Assembly: GCF_018599195.1 (NCBI RefSeq) | Contig: NZ_JAHFVK010000001.1 | Location: 62,001 to 126,000 of the forward strand | Length of the DNA stretch: 64,000 nt | Reading direction: 5' to 3' | DNA from: Croceibacterium selenioxidans | GTDB lineage: Bacteria; Pseudomonadota; Alphaproteobacteria; Sphingomonadales; Sphingomonadaceae | Shown: in pieces, positions 1 to 9,043 of the stretch | Layout: the number at the start of each line of letters is the position of its first letter | Position numbering within the stretch: the stretch's first letter is position 1 | Notes under the pieces: model-generated | What the model was told of the DNA's origin: nothing | Databases searched by the model: none | Seen by the model: the letters and a program-made list of their open reading frames with translations, nothing else | Program-made: the position numbers and the translations under genes

Positions 1-2
1 AC

Positions 3-2021
3 GTGGACAACCCCGAGTTCGCCGGGCGGATTTCGCCGCTCTCCAAGGACATCCTCAATGCCGGCCGGGATATCTCGGGTTCGGACAATCACGGCACGCG
101 GGTGGCGACTTTCGCCAGCGCCGCCCGGAACGACAGCGGCGTCGTCGGGATCGCCTATGACTCGACGATATTGGCCTTGCGGACCGACGACGTGGGCTCT
201 TGCGTACCGGGAAGTTCGGGCTCGGCTTCGGGCTGTCTCTTTTCGGATGGCGCCATCGCCGACGCGGTGACCTATGCCGCCGACAACGGAGCCAAGGTCA
301 TCAACATCTCGCTCGGAGGGGACGGCGCCACGGCGCAAGTCCGTAACGCCGTCGCCGCGGCCGCCAACCGCGGGGTGCTGATCGTCCTGGCGGCTGGGAA
401 CGGCGGAGAGGACGAGCCCGAAAGCTTCGCCACGCTGCTCGACACCGCGGCCGCTGGCGGGGTTATCATCGTGGGTTCGGTGGACGCCAACGGAGCCCTG
501 TCCAGCTTCAGTAACAAGGCGGGTGCGCAGAACAGCCATTACATGGCCGCTCTCGGAGAGGACGTCTGCTGCGTCTACGAGAGTGGGACTGCCTATCTTC
601 TGTCCGGCACCAGCTTTTCGACGCCCCAGGTGTCGGCCGCCGCGGCCCTGCTGGCGCAGGCCTTTCCCAACCTGACGGGGCGCGAGCTTGCCGAGATCCT
701 GTTGAGTTCGGCGTATGATGTGGGCGCGCCTGGAACTGACGCGGTCTTTGGCCGCGGTATCCTCGACATTGCCAAGGCGTTCCAGCCCATCGGCACCCTG
801 TCGCTGGCAGGCAGCGGCGCCCCGGTCGCGCTGGCCGACGTGACCGGAGCGGGGGCTTCGGCGATGGGCGACGCGTTTGCCACTGCCGCGCTTCCGGCGA
901 TCGTGCTCGATAAATATCGGCGAGCGTTCGAAACCGACCTCGCAGGGACCTTGCGCGGCGCCCGGCCCGCCGAACGACTCCGCAACGCCGTAGGGGGGCA
1001 GCAGAGGCAGATTTCGCTGGGCTCGGCGAAGATTTCGCTGGCCTTTTCGATCGATGCTTCGGACCCCCACCTCGGGTTACGGCAGGGTGATCTGCATCTC
1101 GGCATCGAGGACGCCGAACAGGCCAGAGTTCTCGCCGCGCGAGTCGCCACCCGCCTCGCCCCCGACCTGGCCATGGGCTTCGCCTTTGCCGAAGGGGCGA
1201 ACGGGCTGGTCGCGCAGCTGCAGGGGCAGGATCGACCCGCGTTCATGATTGCCCAGGAAGCAGCCGGCGACACCGGTTCGCTCAACCGGAGCGATGTCTC
1301 TTTCGCGCTGCGAAAGCAGCTGGACGGCTGGGGGCTGACCTTTGCTGCCGAGCGCGGCGCAATCCTGAGCGGAGCGGAGATCCGCCGCGCCTACGAGATG
1401 CGCGGACGGCAGCTCGAAAGTGGCGCTTCGACTTATTCGGTCGCTTTCGACCGGCGCTTCGGTGACCTCGACGCTTCCCTGGCGCTTTCGTTGCTGGCCG
1501 AGGAGCGGACTCTCCTGGGCGGTCGGTTCCACGATGCGTTCGGCCTGGCAGGCGCGGATACGATCTTCCTTGATGCTCGGCTCGGCTGGGAGCTTGCGGC
1601 CGGCTGGCGGCTGGGCGCGGCCCTGCGTCACGGGCAGACCAAGGTGCATTCGGGCGGGCTGGTCGCTCGCGGCTCGCCCATTTCGAGCACGGCGTGGTCT
1701 TTCGATCTCGAGCGGCGCGCGGTCGTTGCTGAGGACGATGCGCTGGGCTTCCGCGTCTCGCAACCGCTCCGGGTCGAGGCGGGTGCGCTCAACCTGCTCC
1801 TTCCGAGCAGCTACAGCTACGAGACGCTGCTGCCAGGCTATGCCGTTCGCGAACTCGGCCTTTCGCCTACGGGTCGGGAACTGCTGGTCGAACTGGCCTG
1901 GCGAGGATTCCTGCTGGAGGGCAGCGCCGCGGTGAGCCTGTTCTATCGTGCCGATCCCGGTCACTACGCGACGCTGCCCGACGACACAGGCGCGGCTGTT
2001 AGGTGGTCGCGGGAGTTTTGA
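3..2021 (+). CDS. Autotransporter-like subtilisin (S8) serine protease, 5'-truncated by window edge
   Basis: The open frame runs in from the left edge, so the first codon shown (GTG at 3) is probably not the start. Visible subtilase motifs are the DNHGT histidine site (about residue 30), the AAGN oxyanion Asn (about 133) and the SGTSFSTP nucleophile (about 204). The catalytic Asp and any signal peptide would lie upstream of the window. After residue 250 the protein loses similarity to subtilases. Its last 250 residues alternate polar and hydrophobic strands and end in a terminal Phe (WSREF), as outer-membrane autotransporter barrels do. Inference: a surface or secreted protease that threads itself through the outer membrane. 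Family confidence is high; the autotransporter assignment is moderate. Confidence 0.85.
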   Translation: MDNPEFAGRISPLSKDILNAGRDISGSDNHGTRVATFASAARNDSGVVGIAYDSTILALRTDDVGSCVPGSSGSASGCLFSDGAIADAVTYAADNGAKVINISLGGDGATAQVRNAVAAAANRGVLIVLAAGNGGEDEPESFATLLDTAAAGGVIIVGSVDANGALSSFSNKAGAQNSHYMAALGEDVCCVYESGTAYLLSGTSFSTPQVSAAAALLAQAFPNLTGRELAEILLSSAYDVGAPGTDAVFGRGILDIAKAFQPIGTLSLAGSGAPVALADVTGAGASAMGDAFATAALPAIVLDKYRRAFETDLAGTLRGARPAERLRNAVGGQQRQISLGSAKISLAFSIDASDPHLGLRQGDLHLGIEDAEQARVLAARVATRLAPDLAMGFAFAEGANGLVAQLQGQDRPAFMIAQEAAGDTGSLNRSDVSFALRKQLDGWGLTFAAERGAILSGAEIRRAYEMRGRQLESGASTYSVAFDRRFGDLDASLALSLLAEERTLLGGRFHDAFGLAGADTIFLDARLGWELAAGWRLGAALRHGQTKVHSGGLVARGSPISSTAWSFDLERRAVVAEDDALGFRVSQPLRVEAGALNLLLPSSYSYETLLPGYAVRELGLSPTGRELLVELAWRGFLLEGSAAVSLFYRADPGHYATLPDDTGAAVRWSREF

Positions 2022-2034
2022 TCCTTGCCGCGAA

Positions 2035-2059
2035 GGCCCTCGGCTTCTGGAAGAGGGCC
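2035..2059. terminator. Convergent hairpin between the protease gene and gmk
   Basis: GGCCCTC at 2035-2041 pairs perfectly with GAGGGCC at 2053-2059 around an 11-base loop. It sits in the 44-bp gap between two convergent stop codons (2021 and 2066), so it could end transcription from both sides. There is no clear U-tract, so the call rests on position and pairing. Confidence 0.45.
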
Positions 2060-2065
2060 GGGTAA

Positions 2066-2713
2066 CTAACGCGTCAGTTCGCGAACGAAGTCGACCAGTC
2101 CGGTCTGCCGCGCACGCCGTAGGCGTTCGGCTTCGAGGATGGTGCGGACTCGCTCGAAGCAGCCGTCAATCTGGTGATTGACCACGACATAATCGTAACC
2201 ATCCCAATGGCTGATCTCCGCCCGCGCCCTGTCCATTCGGCCGGCAATGACCTCGTCACTGTCGGTACCCCGGGAGCGCAAGCGCGCTTCGAGTTCGGCA
2301 ATGCTCGGCGGCAACAGGAAGACGGAAACGACGTCAGCCCCGGCCCGCTGCGAGAGTTGCTGGGCGCCCTGCCAATCGACGTCGAACAGAAAGTCGTGCC
2401 CGCTCTCCAGCCCTTCGCGGATCTGGGCGCGGGGGGTGCCGTAGCAATTGCCGAAAACCTCGGCCCATTCGAGGAAGGCGTCGGCGTCGACCATCTCACG
2501 GAAGCGAGGCAAGTCGGTGAAATGGTAGTCGTACCCGTCGACTTCGCCCGGGCGCATCGGCCGGGTGGTGACCGAGACCGACATGCGCAGGTTGGCGTCT
2601 TCGGCCAAAAGCTTGCGCGCTATCGTGGTCTTCCCCGCACCCGAGGGGGAAGACAGGATGAGCATCAGCCCGCGACGAGGGTGAGAGGGAGAGTGGGAAG
2701 TCGAATCCGCCAT
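2066..2713 (-). CDS. gmk: Guanylate kinase
   Basis: Phosphorylates GMP to GDP with ATP in the cytoplasm; essential for GTP supply. The 215-residue protein has the P-loop LSSPSGAGKTT near residues 20-30, the GMP-binding stretch TTRPMRPGEVDGYDYHF, and the family motif FDVDWQGAQQL. The frame is open 30 codons further upstream, but that extension is basic, lacks family similarity and overlaps the next gene. The ATG at 2713 (MADSTSHSPS) gives the usual family length. It is the last gene of a minus-strand group starting at sspB, 43 bp after the hypothetical gene. Confidence 0.95.
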   Translation of the reverse strand: MADSTSHSPSHPRRGLMLILSSPSGAGKTTIARKLLAEDANLRMSVSVTTRPMRPGEVDGYDYHFTDLPRFREMVDADAFLEWAEVFGNCYGTPRAQIREGLESGHDFLFDVDWQGAQQLSQRAGADVVSVFLLPPSIAELEARLRSRGTDSDEVIAGRMDRARAEISHWDGYDYVVVNHQIDGCFERVRTILEAERLRRARQTGLVDFVRELTR

Positions 2714-2756
2714 GTGCGCTGTTGGCGCAGCGGAGGAGGGGAAATCAAGTCCGGCG

Positions 2757-3161
2757 TTAGTCTTCGGCCTTCGCAGCCTGGTCCGACAGCGTCTTTTCAC
2801 CACGCCGGCGCGCTTCCCGGCGGCTGTAGCCGCGATCGAATGCGGTCTTGGCCAGAAGCGCCCCGGTCACGGCCAGCAGTCCCGGTATCGATTTCGACGC
2901 GACCCGCGCGGCACCAGTCGCGGTCATCGACTTCACCATGGTGCGGCCCTTGACGATGTCGGAGGCCTTATCCGGCTCGTAGCGCATCCCGAGCATGGCC
3001 TTCTCGATCTGGCGGCCGACAATCATGACGATGCCGCGTGTGGCGATATCCCAGATCAGGATGTTGGTGGCCGGATTGGTGCTGGGTCCGGGAACCTTGG
3101 CGATGGTACCCTTGGCCTTCCTGGCGGCCCTCTTGATCCCCTTGGGTGCCTTCACGCTCAT
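2757..3161 (-). CDS. Conserved hypothetical protein, basic, with one or two hydrophobic segments
   Basis: 134 residues, not assigned to a named family. The N-terminus is very basic (KAPKGIKRAARKAKG). A central hydrophobic stretch (ILIWDIATRGIVMIVG) and a second one (IPGLLAVTGALLAKTAF) could be membrane-associated helices, and the C-terminus is charged (RREARRRGEKTLSDQ). It lies between sspB and gmk on the same strand with gaps of about 40 bp on each side, so it is probably cotranscribed. I know no function. The start at 3161 gives a compact gene without overlap. Confidence 0.75.
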   Translation of the reverse strand: MSVKAPKGIKRAARKAKGTIAKVPGPSTNPATNILIWDIATRGIVMIVGRQIEKAMLGMRYEPDKASDIVKGRTMVKSMTATGAARVASKSIPGLLAVTGALLAKTAFDRGYSRREARRRGEKTLSDQAAKAED

Positions 3162-3201
3162 GCGCCAGCTCCTTGGCTGCGCGGGCTTGAACCGGCGCGC
3201 G

Positions 3202-3705
3202 TTATTTCTTGCGGCCGAAATCGACCGTTACGACGTTTGACCCATCGTCGGGCGCGGCGGCATCAGGCTTGCCGTCCGCGTCGGGAGTATCGTTCTCGGC
3301 GTCCTCGTGCGCGGCGGGCTCGATGTCGGTGACGGCGGCCTGGAACTGGAGTCCGAAATCGACCGCGGGATCCACGAAGGCGGTGATGGCGGCGAACGGA
3401 ATGACCAGCTTGGCCGGAATCTGGTTGAAGCTCAGGCCGACGGTGAACTCGTGTTCGTCGACGGCCAGGTCCCAGAACTTGTTCTGCATGACGATGGTCA
3501 TCTCGTCAGGGAACCGTTCTTTCAGGTGCTGGGGAATGTTGACCCCGGGGGCGCCGGTCTTGAAGGTGATGTAGAAGTGGTGGTTGCCCGGAAGCATGCC
3601 GCCCCCGCGCTCGACCGAGCCGAGCACCCGGCCAACCACGGCGCGCAGGGCCTCCTGCACAATCTCGTCGTAGGGTATCAGGCTGTCAGGCGTATCTTCA
3701 CTCAT
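3202..3705 (-). CDS. sspB: SspB-family ClpXP adaptor (alphaproteobacterial type)
   Basis: SspB tethers ssrA-tagged and other substrates to ClpXP for degradation. The 167-residue protein has the alphaproteobacterial SspB core: the N-terminal [13 protein letters not shown]-like helix, [16 protein letters not shown], and [21 protein letters not shown]. This is followed by an acidic disordered linker (residues about 130-155) and a short conserved tail ([10 protein letters not shown]) that in the family contacts ClpX. It heads the minus-strand group sspB - hypothetical - gmk and is divergent from hisB across 81 bp. Confidence 0.93.
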   Translation of the reverse strand: MSEDTPDSLIPYDEIVQEALRAVVGRVLGSVERGGGMLPGNHHFYITFKTGAPGVNIPQHLKERFPDEMTIVMQNKFWDLAVDEHEFTVGLSFNQIPAKLVIPFAAITAFVDPAVDFGLQFQAAVTDIEPAAHEDAENDTPDADGKPDAAAPDDGSNVVTVDFGRKK

Positions 3706-3786
3706 GCCCTTTTACGTGGCGAGCGCTCGCCGCCGGGTCAAGCGCGAATGCTTGCGCGCGTCGGTTCGTCGCGTATAGCGCAGCCC

Positions 3787-4380
3787 ATGCGCACCGGCAG
3801 TGTAGCCCGCAAGACGGCAGAGACCGACATCTCCGTAGAGGTTAACCTCGACGGGACGGGAACCTATAACGTGTCGACGGGGATCGGCTTCCTCGACCAC
3901 ATGGTCGAACAGTTCAGCCGCCATTCCCTGATCGACGTGACGCTCAAGGTCGCGGGCGACCTGCATATCGACCAGCATCATACGACGGAAGACAGCGCCA
4001 TCGCCCTTGGGCAGGCGCTTTCGGACGCGCTTGGCAACAAGGCCGGGATCGGCCGCTACGGCATGGCCTATTCGCCGATGGACGAGACGTTGGCGCGCGT
4101 GTCGCTCGATATCTCGGGCAGACCTTACCTCGTGTGGAAAGCCCGCTTCACACAGGAAAAGCTGGGAGAATGGGATACCGAGCTGATCGAGCACTGGTTC
4201 CATTCGGTGGCTCAGGCCGCCGGGATCACGCTGCATGTCCAGCTGCTTTACGGCCAGAACAACCACCACGTGTGCGAGGCGATCTACAAGGGCTTTGCCC
4301 GCGCGATGCGCCAGGCGGTCGAGCTCGATCCGCGCAAGGGCGGGGCCATCCCGTCGACCAAGGGGCAGCTCGGGGGCTGA
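3787..4380 (+). CDS. hisB: Imidazoleglycerol-phosphate dehydratase
   Basis: Sixth step of histidine synthesis: dehydrates imidazole-glycerol phosphate to imidazole-acetol phosphate. The 197-residue monofunctional enzyme has the metal-binding motifs [34 protein letters not shown] and the C-terminal [16 protein letters not shown]. The frame is open upstream over the antisense of sspB, but family similarity begins exactly at ATG 3787 ([17 protein letters not shown]). It is the first gene of the his operon, and its promoter should lie in the 81-bp gap shared with divergent sspB. Confidence 0.96.
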   Translation: MRTGSVARKTAETDISVEVNLDGTGTYNVSTGIGFLDHMVEQFSRHSLIDVTLKVAGDLHIDQHHTTEDSAIALGQALSDALGNKAGIGRYGMAYSPMDETLARVSLDISGRPYLVWKARFTQEKLGEWDTELIEHWFHSVAQAAGITLHVQLLYGQNNHHVCEAIYKGFARAMRQAVELDPRKGGAIPSTKGQLGG

Positions 4381-4391
4381 AGCGCGATTTT

Positions 4392-5021
4392 ATGGCTGAA
4401 GCCATTGCTCTGATCGATTACGGCGCCGGCAACCTTCACTCGGTCCATAACGCCCTGAAGGCGGCGGGGGCAGAGCACGTGGCTGTGACCGCTGATCCCA
4501 ACCTGGTGCTTGGCGCCCGGCGGATCGTGCTGCCGGGTGTGGGCTCATTCAAGGCCTGCGCCGATGGCCTGCGGGCCATGCCGGGCCTGGTTGAGGCGCT
4601 GGAGGAGCGAGTACTGCGGGACGGCGTTCCCTTCCTCGGCATTTGCGTGGGAATGCAATTGCTCGCGTCGAGCAGCTTCGAGCACGGGGAGCACCCCGGC
4701 CTGGGCTGGATCCCCGGCGAAGTAAGACTGATCGAACGCACCGATCCCGGGATAAAGGTCCCGCACATGGGCTGGAACGACGTTTCGCCAATGGCTCATC
4801 CCAACGGTGCCACGCTGATCGAGCCGGGCGAAGCCTATTTCCTCCACTCCTACCATTTCCGGCCCGAGGACGGCCACGACGTAGCGGCGATGACCGATCA
4901 CGGTGGCGGCCTCGTTGCCGCGGTCGCCCGCGACAATATCGTGGGGGTCCAGTTCCACCCTGAAAAGAGCCAGGCTTATGGCCTCGGGCTGCTGTCCCGC
5001 TTCCTCGAATGGGATCTCTGA
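4392..5021 (+). CDS. hisH: Imidazole glycerol phosphate synthase, glutaminase subunit
   Basis: Releases ammonia from glutamine and channels it to HisF for ring formation. Class I glutamine amidotransferase of 209 residues: GAGNLHSV near the start, nucleophile motif GICVGMQLL (Cys about 81), and the His-Glu pair in VGVQFHPEKSQ. Start ATG 4392 lies 11 bp after the hisB stop. Its partner hisF is 2.2 kb downstream, separated by a glycosidase gene, hisA and a small membrane gene. Confidence 0.95.
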   Translation: MAEAIALIDYGAGNLHSVHNALKAAGAEHVAVTADPNLVLGARRIVLPGVGSFKACADGLRAMPGLVEALEERVLRDGVPFLGICVGMQLLASSSFEHGEHPGLGWIPGEVRLIERTDPGIKVPHMGWNDVSPMAHPNGATLIEPGEAYFLHSYHFRPEDGHDVAAMTDHGGGLVAAVARDNIVGVQFHPEKSQAYGLGLLSRFLEWDL

Positions 5022-5070
5022 GAGGGAACCTCAACTGATCCGAGGCGTCTCCGCTGGATTGGAGGCGCCC

Positions 5071-6234
5071 ATGACAGAAGCGGATCGGAACCTGCACCGA
5101 ACGCCATTTGCCGAAGACCGGTTGGTCATCACTCCCAACGACATCGACCTTTCTCGAGGCCCGCTTGCCGGGCACATCGACTGCGAGACTTACGTCCTCG
5201 GCGCGTTCAATCCGGGCATGACCCGGCTGCCCAACGGCAACCTGCTTCTGATGGTGCGGGTGGCGGAGGCTCTACGAAAGCCGGTGTTCGACGACGCGGT
5301 CCATGCGATCCGCTGGGACGAAGGGCGCTACGTGCTGGACGCGTGGCCGCTAGGGCTGTGCGACACCTCGGACCCGCGCAAGTTCATGCTCCACGGGCAG
5401 GGCTGGCCGATCATGGCGCTGACCTCGCTCTCGTGGCTGCTGCCGGTAGAGGTCAGCGCAGACGGGCTCGACCTGGTTCGCTACCACTATGACAAGGCGA
5501 TTGCCCCGCAGGGCAGTTGGCAATGCTACGGGATCGAAGACGCGCGGATAAGCAAGGTCGGCGATCGCTGGCTGATGACCACCTGCTCGGTCAGCCCGGA
5601 GCGGCACTCGACCACGCTTTATTCCTCGCGCAATGCGCTCGACTGGAAGTTCGAGGGTATCGTCCTCGATCACCAGAACAAGGACATGTTGATTTTCGAA
5701 GGCAAGGTGAGCGGGAAGTACTGGGCGCAAACGCGTCCGCTTGGGCAGCTGTTCTTCGCCTATCCGCCGGGCAGTCCTTATCACGCGGGCCCGTCGATCA
5801 ATCTCGCCACCAGTCCCGACGCGTTGCACTGGATGCCGTGCCTAGAGCCGCACATCCGCCCCCATTCGGGCACCGCATCGACCGCGCGGATCGGTGGGGG
5901 TACGCCGCCGATCCTGACCACGGTTGCCGGCACGCGCGGTTGGTTGTCGCTGTGGCATGGGGTGGAGCCGAAGCAGCTTGTCGGCATCTATCGCACGTAT
6001 TGGTCGCTGCTCGATCCCGATGAGCCGTGGAAGGTCATCGCCACCAACCATTCGCCGCTGATCGAGCCGAATGCTGGACTGACCGAGCCGATCAAGGACC
6101 AGATGTATCTCGACGACGTGGTCTTCTCGACCGGGATCGTCGAGGCGGAGGATCACTTCATCGTGGCGAGCGGGGAGGCGGACCTGGCATGCCGCGTCAC
6201 GCACGTGCCCAAATCGGCGTTCGCGCCCTCTTAG
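5071..6234 (+). CDS. Glycosidase-related protein, GH130-like five-bladed propeller
   Basis: 387 residues resembling the GH130 family, whose known members phosphorolyse or hydrolyse beta-mannosides. Supporting motifs are FNPGMTRLPNGNLLLMVRV near the N-terminus, YGIEDARI (the IEDxR site that carries the family's catalytic acid), GGGTPPI, LWHGV and a final DDVVFSTGIVE...GEADLA strand. The ATG at 5071 follows GGAGG and begins 49 bp after hisH. It has no known role in histidine synthesis, so its place between hisH and hisA is unexpected. It could be a mannoside phosphorylase of a storage or surface glycan. Substrate unknown. Confidence 0.8.
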   Translation: MTEADRNLHRTPFAEDRLVITPNDIDLSRGPLAGHIDCETYVLGAFNPGMTRLPNGNLLLMVRVAEALRKPVFDDAVHAIRWDEGRYVLDAWPLGLCDTSDPRKFMLHGQGWPIMALTSLSWLLPVEVSADGLDLVRYHYDKAIAPQGSWQCYGIEDARISKVGDRWLMTTCSVSPERHSTTLYSSRNALDWKFEGIVLDHQNKDMLIFEGKVSGKYWAQTRPLGQLFFAYPPGSPYHAGPSINLATSPDALHWMPCLEPHIRPHSGTASTARIGGGTPPILTTVAGTRGWLSLWHGVEPKQLVGIYRTYWSLLDPDEPWKVIATNHSPLIEPNAGLTEPIKDQMYLDDVVFSTGIVEAEDHFIVASGEADLACRVTHVPKSAFAPS

Positions 6235-6292
6235 CCCCCTCCCCTGGGGAGGAGATTGCGCCGGTAGAGCTTTCGCACTACTCGCGCCGGCG

Positions 6293-7024
6293 ATGATCGT
6301 ATTTCCTGCCATCGACCTCAAGCAGGGTCAGGTCGTGCGCCTGGCCGAAGGCGACATGGATCGCGCCACCGTCTACGGTGACGATCCGGCCGCGCAAGCC
6401 ATGCTGTTCTCGGAGGCGGGGGCGCAACATCTCCACGTCGTCGATCTCGACGGCTCCTTCGCCGGACGGGCCGAGAACCGCTCTGCGGTCGAAGCGATTG
6501 TCGCAGCGTTTCCCGGTTATGTGCAACTCGGCGGCGGCATCCGTACGCGCGAGGCTGTCGAGGGCTGGTTCGACCTTGGCGTGGCGCGAGTGGTCATGGG
6601 CACCGCGGCGCTCAAAGACCCGCAGTTCGTGAAGGACATGGCGGCCGAGTTCCCCGGCGGCATCGTTGTCGCGGTGGACGCTCGCGACGGGATGGTGGCG
6701 ACCGAAGGCTGGGCCGAAGTCTCCGACGTGCCGGTCGAGGACATGGCCCGACGGTTCGAAGACGCCGGGGTCGCTAGCCTTCTTTTCACCGACATCGGCC
6801 GCGACGGCCTTCTCACCGGCTGCAACATCGACGCGACGGTGGACCTTGCCAGGCGCACCAACTTGCCAGTCATCGCCAGCGGCGGCGTGAAGGGTCTCGA
6901 CGACATCCGCATGCTCGCTCTCCATGCGGACGAGGGCATCGAAGGGGTGATCACGGGGCGGGCGCTCTACGACGGTCGACTGGACCTGGCGGCGGCGATC
7001 GCGATGGCGGGCTCAGGGCGATGA
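6293..7024 (+). CDS. hisA: ProFAR isomerase (phosphoribosylformimino-5-aminoimidazole carboxamide ribotide isomerase)
   Basis: Fourth step of histidine synthesis, an Amadori rearrangement on a TIM barrel. The 243-residue protein has catalytic Asp8 in [14 protein letters not shown], the phosphate-binding GGGIRT and SGGVKG loops, and the second catalytic Asp in VVAVDARDG (about 129). The start at 6293 is the first Met giving the family N-terminus [10 protein letters not shown]. The stop overlaps the ATG of the next small gene (ATGA at 7021), which implies translational coupling. Confidence 0.96.
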   Translation: MIVFPAIDLKQGQVVRLAEGDMDRATVYGDDPAAQAMLFSEAGAQHLHVVDLDGSFAGRAENRSAVEAIVAAFPGYVQLGGGIRTREAVEGWFDLGVARVVMGTAALKDPQFVKDMAAEFPGGIVVAVDARDGMVATEGWAEVSDVPVEDMARRFEDAGVASLLFTDIGRDGLLTGCNIDATVDLARRTNLPVIASGGVKGLDDIRMLALHADEGIEGVITGRALYDGRLDLAAAIAMAGSGR

Positions 7025-7233
7025 TCTTCGTCATCGTAGGGATCGTGGCCGCCGTCCTGATCGCTCTCGACGCGCGCAAGAATATCCGCCTGGGGTCCGC
7101 GACGACGCTATTCGGTACTTACTCCAAGGTGGAGCGTCCGACGGCTTTTCGGATCATCTGCGGCGTGAAGTTGTTGATGAGTGTCACATTGCTTGGGCTA
7201 GCCTCGATCCTGATTGTCAGGAATTCTGCATGA
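7021..7233 (+). CDS. Small membrane protein embedded between hisA and hisF
   Basis: 70 residues: an N-terminal hydrophobic helix ([16 protein letters not shown]), a basic polar middle with [14 protein letters not shown], and a second helix ([20 protein letters not shown]). Both ends overlap a his gene by four bases (ATGA at 7021 with hisA and at 7230 with hisF), so it is almost certainly translated as part of the operon. I do not recognise the family. A two-helix inner-membrane protein with no obvious link to histidine synthesis. Confidence 0.8.
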   Translation: MIFVIVGIVAAVLIALDARKNIRLGSATTLFGTYSKVERPTAFRIICGVKLLMSVTLLGLASILIVRNSA

Positions 7234-7988
7234 CCGTCCGCGTCCGCGTCATCCCGTGCCTCGACGTGGCCGATGGCCGCGTGGTGAAGGGCGTCAACTT
7301 CGTCGACCTGAAAGACGCCGGCGACCCCGTTGAGCAAGCCAAGGCCTACGACGAAGCCGGCGCTGACGAGCTCTGCTTCCTCGACATCTCCGCCAGCCAC
7401 GAAGGGCGCGGAACGTTGCTCGACATCGTTCGCCGCACCGCCGAGGTCTGCTTCATGCCGCTGACCGTTGGCGGCGGGGTGCGTGCGGTCGAGGATGCGC
7501 GCGCGCTGCTGCTGGCTGGCGCGGACAAGGTGGCGGTGAACAGTGCCGCCGTGGCCCGGCCCGAAGTGGTTTCGGACATCGCCGAACGATTCGGCAGCCA
7601 GTGCATTGTCGCCTCGGTCGATGCGCGCTGGAGCCACGACCACTGGGAGATTTTCACCCACGGCGGCCGGCGCGCGACCGGGATCGACGCGATTGAGCAT
7701 GCCGTTCGCCTGGCCAAACTGGGTGCAGGCGAGCTGCTCGTGACGTCGATGGACGGCGATGGAACCCAGCGCGGCTACGACCTCAAGCTGACCCGTGCGA
7801 TCGCCGACTCGGTCTCGGTACCGGTGGTCGCCAGCGGCGGGGTCGGCAACCTGCAACACCTCGTCGAAGGGGTCATCGAAGGCCATGCCAGCGCGGTGCT
7901 CGCGGCCTCGATCTTCCACTTCGGCACCTACACGATCGCAGAGGCCCACGCGGCGCTGCGGGCGGCGGGGTTACCGGCGCGGGGTTAA
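7230..7988 (+). CDS. hisF: Imidazole glycerol phosphate synthase, cyclase subunit
   Basis: Forms imidazole-glycerol phosphate and AICAR using ammonia from HisH. TIM barrel of 252 residues with catalytic Asp in [15 protein letters not shown] (about 12) and in [10 protein letters not shown] (about 131), plus the phosphate sites LTVGGGVR and VASGGVGN. The start overlaps the stop of the small membrane gene by four bases. Confidence 0.96.
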   Translation: MTVRVRVIPCLDVADGRVVKGVNFVDLKDAGDPVEQAKAYDEAGADELCFLDISASHEGRGTLLDIVRRTAEVCFMPLTVGGGVRAVEDARALLLAGADKVAVNSAAVARPEVVSDIAERFGSQCIVASVDARWSHDHWEIFTHGGRRATGIDAIEHAVRLAKLGAGELLVTSMDGDGTQRGYDLKLTRAIADSVSVPVVASGGVGNLQHLVEGVIEGHASAVLAASIFHFGTYTIAEAHAALRAAGLPARG

Positions 7989-8071
7989 CCTCAAATCGGC
8001 GGACGGTCCCGGCGCGGGACATATATCGTCGGCGCGGTTGCAAACGCGGCTCCGGCGTTCATGGCCGGGGC

Positions 8072-8245
8072 ATGGTCTCACGTTTCCTCCTCTTCGTTAT
8101 ACTCCTGACCGCCGCGGCTCCCGCCGTGGCTGCCCAGGAAGCGTCACTGGTCTCCGGCGCGTCGCATTTCACCCTGTTCGCCCTTGGTGTCCTCGGCCTC
8201 ATCATCGGTCGCAAGGCGGCGATGCGCGACAGCGACCAGGACTGA
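8072..8245 (+). CDS. Short secreted or membrane-anchored peptide (57 residues)
   Basis: ATG 8072 to TGA 8245 encodes 57 residues. An N-terminal signal-like segment (SRFLLFVILLTAAAPAVAAQ) has a plausible AxA cleavage site. A second hydrophobic helix (FTLFALGVLGLIIG) is followed by a short basic run RKAAMR and an acidic tail. This tripartite end (hydrophobic helix then basic residues) resembles C-terminal sorting tails, but a VPEP motif is absent. It lies in the 308-bp gap between hisF and hisE on the operon strand. The codon use and signal architecture argue for a real gene; function unknown. Confidence 0.6.
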   Translation: MVSRFLLFVILLTAAAPAVAAQEASLVSGASHFTLFALGVLGLIIGRKAAMRDSDQD

Positions 8246-8296
8246 GCGCCAAGCGCCTCACTTGACGCAAGCGGCCGGCTTGCGCATGCCGCGCCA

Positions 8297-8611
8297 ATGG
8301 ACACTCTGGCCCGCCTCGAACGCACGATTGCAGAACGCCGGTCGGCGGCGGACGAAGGCAGCTACGTTGCCAGCCTCCAGGCTCGGGGACTGCCGGTCAT
8401 GGCCCGTAAGCTTGGGGAAGAAGGCGTGGAGACGGTCATCGCCGCCCTCTCCGGCAGCCGCGAGGACCTCGTGGGTGAGTCCGCCGACCTGCTGTTCCAT
8501 CTCCTGGTCTTGCTCGCGGAAAAGGGTGTGCCGTTCAGCGATGTCCTGAACGAGCTGGAACGCCGGGAAGGGACTTCGGGCCTTGCCGAAAAAGCCGCGC
8601 GGGGGGCCTGA
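8297..8611 (+). CDS. hisE: Phosphoribosyl-ATP pyrophosphatase
   Basis: Second step of histidine synthesis: hydrolyses PR-ATP to PR-AMP. All-alpha MazG-like fold of 104 residues; conserved [14 protein letters not shown] and [13 protein letters not shown] carry the metal-binding acidic residues. It is a stand-alone HisE with no fused HisI domain, and hisI, hisG and hisD are not in this window. The stop overlaps the start of the HIT gene (TGATG). Confidence 0.95.
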   Translation: MDTLARLERTIAERRSAADEGSYVASLQARGLPVMARKLGEEGVETVIAALSGSREDLVGESADLLFHLLVLLAEKGVPFSDVLNELERREGTSGLAEKAARGA

Positions 8612-8988
8612 TGCCGATCGACGCGACCCTGGCCTACGATGACCAGAACATCTTCGCCAAGATCCTGCGCGGGGAGATCCCGTGCAACAAGGTCTACGAG
8701 GACGAGTGGGCTCTCGCCTTCCACGACATCGCGCCCCAGGCGCCGGTGCATGTGCTGGTAGTGCCCAAGGGCGCCTATGTGAGCTGGGACGACTTCGCCG
8801 CCAAGGCTTCGGCGGAAGAGATCGCCGGGTTCGTGCGGGCAATAGGGCACATTGCGCGGGAAAACGGCTTGGTTGAACCGGGCTACCGCGTGCTGGCCAA
8901 TGTCGGCGCCCATGGTGGGCAGGAAGTGCCGCATCTCCACGTTCACCTTTTCGGCGGACGCCCCCTCGGACCGATGATCGCGCGCTAG
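8611..8988 (+). CDS. hinT: HIT-family purine nucleotide hydrolase (HinT-like)
   Basis: 125 residues with the histidine triad HLHVHLFGG near the C-terminus and the family N-terminus DDQNIFAKILRGEIPCNKVYED. HinT proteins hydrolyse adenosine phosphoramidates in the cytoplasm. Its one-base overlap with hisE makes it the last gene of the his operon. This hisE-hinT pairing is common in alphaproteobacteria. Confidence 0.93.
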   Translation: MPIDATLAYDDQNIFAKILRGEIPCNKVYEDEWALAFHDIAPQAPVHVLVVPKGAYVSWDDFAAKASAEEIAGFVRAIGHIARENGLVEPGYRVLANVGAHGGQEVPHLHVHLFGGRPLGPMIAR

Positions 8989-9043
8989 GCACAGTCCGCC
9001 ACCCCGCGTTGGAGAATACCCGGGAATAGTCCTCCGAAGGTTG

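Noticed and set aside
8059-8325. 88-residue minus-strand frame between hisF and hisE
   Set aside because: Arg/Ala-rich antisense of the 57-residue peptide, with no features.
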